The notes below the pieces were generated by a model. The model worked only from the letters and a program-made list of their open reading frames with translations. It searched no databases and was not told where the DNA came from. 7,075 bases of DNA. It comes from Proteiniphilum sp. Lineage in GTDB: Bacteria; Bacteroidota; Bacteroidia; Bacteroidales; Dysgonomonadaceae. Made by a program: the position numbers and the translations under genes. Numbering within the stretch: position 1 is the stretch's first letter; every line of letters begins with the position of its first letter. Location of the stretch: positions 1 to 7,075 of the forward strand of contig JAAYFB010000250.1 of assembly GCA_012728465.1 (NCBI GenBank). Reading direction: 5' to 3'. Below are positions 5,658 to 7,075 of the stretch, piece by piece.

Positions 5658-6989
5658 CTAAATTGATGGCAAACCCATACCCGTTATCTTTCTATACAAA
5701 TCAAGAGCATAAACATCTGTCATTCCCGAAACAAAATCAACAATTGATTGTAGTCGAGTATATAAATCATTACTCTGAGGCTTATATTGCTTAGGCATAC
5801 GTTCCAAGAGTAGTTTTGAATAAGCATGTTCTGGTTTCAAAATAGCGTTGGTAAATATCTCAAGTAAAAAGCCGATAATTCTGTATCCCGCCAATTCAAT
5901 ATCTAATACATCCTTTGAGAAATAAATATTATCATAAGCAAATTTTGAACAACTCTTATATGCATCATACAAAGTTCTAGAAATATTATCAATTAATGCC
6001 CCTTTGAATGTACCTGCAAGAATTTTCTCTTCATTATTAATAAACACATCCGAACACTCATTCACTAAAAGCCCGATGACACTTGCACGCAAATATGCTA
6101 TTTGTTCATTAACATCAGTAAGCATATTCATATTTTTAATTCGTCGCTCTCTCTTGGCCTCATCAAAGAAACTAAGTAAAAGCTCAAAAGTCTTTTCGGT
6201 AGTTATTAGATGTAGCTTGTGAGCATCTTCAATATCCATCACTTGATAACAAATATCATCAGCTGCCTCAACAAGATATACGAGCGGGTATCTTGCAAAT
6301 TTAAGGGGATTGTCAGACACTCTCATTATTCCTAATTCATCGGCAATACTTGCATAATCCTCTTCTTCGGAAGCAAAGAATCCAAACTTATTTTTCCCCC
6401 CAGCAATGGTTGACGAAAAAGGATATTTAACTATGGAGGCTAGAGTAGAGTATGTCATTGCAAAACCACCTTTACGCTTGCCATAAAACTGGTTCATTAA
6501 AAGTCTGATTACATTGGCATTTCCTTCAAAGCAAGTAAAATCAGTCCATCTTCCTCCCTCTTTTAGCACCTGTTCTTCTAATTCTTTACCCTTTCCTTCC
6601 GAAAAAAATGTTGATATAGCCTTTTCACCCGAATGTCCAAAAGGGGGATTACCCATATCATGGGCCAAACATGCTGCAGCTACTATTGCTCCAATTTCTT
6701 CAAAGTGTGCCAATGCATCTGGGTATTTGTCACGCAGCGCTAACCCTACAATATCGCCGATGGAACGACCGACACTTGCCACCTCTAAACTATGTGTTAG
6801 TCTATTGTGAACAAATATACTACCTGGAAGGGGGAACACCTGAGTTTTATTTTGAAGACGTCTGAACGGTGACGAAAAAATTAATCTATCATAGTCACGT
6901 TGATATTCTGTGCGAGCATGCTTTTTATCATCATGATAGTTCTCCATTCCAAATCTCTTTGAAGAGAATATATTTTCCCAATTCATCAT
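5658..6989 (-). CDS. dgt: Deoxyguanosinetriphosphate triphosphohydrolase (dGTPase)
   Basis: This HD-domain enzyme splits dGTP to deoxyguanosine and inorganic triphosphate, controlling dNTP pools in the cytoplasm. The 443-residue product is somewhat shorter than the E. coli enzyme (about 505). Visible motifs in order are SPFRRLQNKTQVFP (40-53), NRLTHSLEVASVGRSI (62-77) with metal ligand H66, and CLAHDMGNPPFGHSGE (107-122) with the HD pair H110-D111 and the likely catalytic H119. FEGNANVIRLL (154-164) follows, then YLVEAADDICYQVMDIEDA (238-256) with the last metal ligand in D244-D245. The conserved tail DFVSGMTDVYALDLYRKI lies near the C-terminus. Two adjacent ATGs (6989 and 6986) are possible starts; the first gives the full frame. 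All catalytic residues are present, so the enzyme should be active, although some homologues of this type need activation by other dNTPs. It is transcribed alone in the visible window. Confidence 0.95.
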   Translation of the reverse strand: MMNWENIFSSKRFGMENYHDDKKHARTEYQRDYDRLIFSSPFRRLQNKTQVFPLPGSIFVHNRLTHSLEVASVGRSIGDIVGLALRDKYPDALAHFEEIGAIVAAACLAHDMGNPPFGHSGEKAISTFFSEGKGKELEEQVLKEGGRWTDFTCFEGNANVIRLLMNQFYGKRKGGFAMTYSTLASIVKYPFSSTIAGGKNKFGFFASEEEDYASIADELGIMRVSDNPLKFARYPLVYLVEAADDICYQVMDIEDAHKLHLITTEKTFELLLSFFDEAKRERRIKNMNMLTDVNEQIAYLRASVIGLLVNECSDVFINNEEKILAGTFKGALIDNISRTLYDAYKSCSKFAYDNIYFSKDVLDIELAGYRIIGFLLEIFTNAILKPEHAYSKLLLERMPKQYKPQSNDLYTRLQSIVDFVSGMTDVYALDLYRKITGMGLPSI

Positions 6990-7017
6990 GTTGCTTTAAA
7001 CTTTTATTTGTTGGTTA

Positions 7018-7025
7018 CAAAGATA
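7018..7025 (-). promoter_or_regulatory. dgt promoter -7 element
   Basis: On the minus strand TATCTTTG (7025-7018) matches the Bacteroidota -7 consensus. It would start transcription near 7011, about 20 bases before the dgt ATG. No TTTG is visible at the -33 position (around 7044-7050), so the upstream element is weak or absent. Confidence 0.6.
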
Positions 7026-7075
7026 TAAATTTACTCGTAGGATGTATAGTTGTCACACTGAGAGAAATCCTAGAA

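Noticed and set aside
5550..5666. 38-codon + strand frame starting ATGAAAAAACC
   Set aside because: It runs into the dgt 3' end, its early codons overlap the leftward promoter and AT-rich terminator dyads, and the peptide has no recognisable motif. A weak rightward promoter match exists, so it is kept only as a possibility in the findings.

Overview
The window looks like a stretch of a low-GC Bacteroidota (probably Bacteroidales) chromosome. Three things support this. Upstream of uvrA, the lipoprotein gene and dgt there are matches to the Bacteroidota -7 promoter element (TAnnTTTG, or CAAAnnTA when read on the + strand). Clear Shine-Dalgarno sequences are absent before the starts. UvrA has the Bacteroidota form, in which half of the first zinc module is missing. 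The genus cannot be fixed from the sequence.

Layout: positions 1-503 hold no credible gene, but a strong leftward promoter at 98-128 fires off the left edge. uvrA (550-3351, +) encodes the damage-recognition ATPase of nucleotide excision repair. It converges across a 197-base spacer (3352-3548), rich in dyads and DnaA-box-like repeats, on a four-gene leftward operon (5353 to 3549): a small lipoprotein, a GYF_2-CD225 fusion, a second CD225/dispanin protein and a DUF2752 protein. Gaps inside the operon are only 9 to 23 bases. Next comes a 304-base intergenic region (5354-5657) with a perfect 14-bp hairpin and good promoter matches on both sides pointing into it; I read it as a candidate small RNA locus. 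dgt (6989-5658, -) encodes a dGTP triphosphohydrolase and has its own promoter just inside the right edge.

How the genes relate: uvrA and dgt both serve DNA integrity (excision repair and dNTP pool control), but they are far apart, on opposite strands and separately promoted, so they are not a functional cluster. The four small envelope genes look like one co-expressed unit of unknown function and are the least understood coding part. The least explained non-coding parts are the candidate small RNA at about 5480-5561, the repeat-rich spacer at 3346-3548 and the structured leader at the left edge. I saw no insertion sequence, CRISPR array, tRNA or rRNA, and no sign of recent gene transfer.
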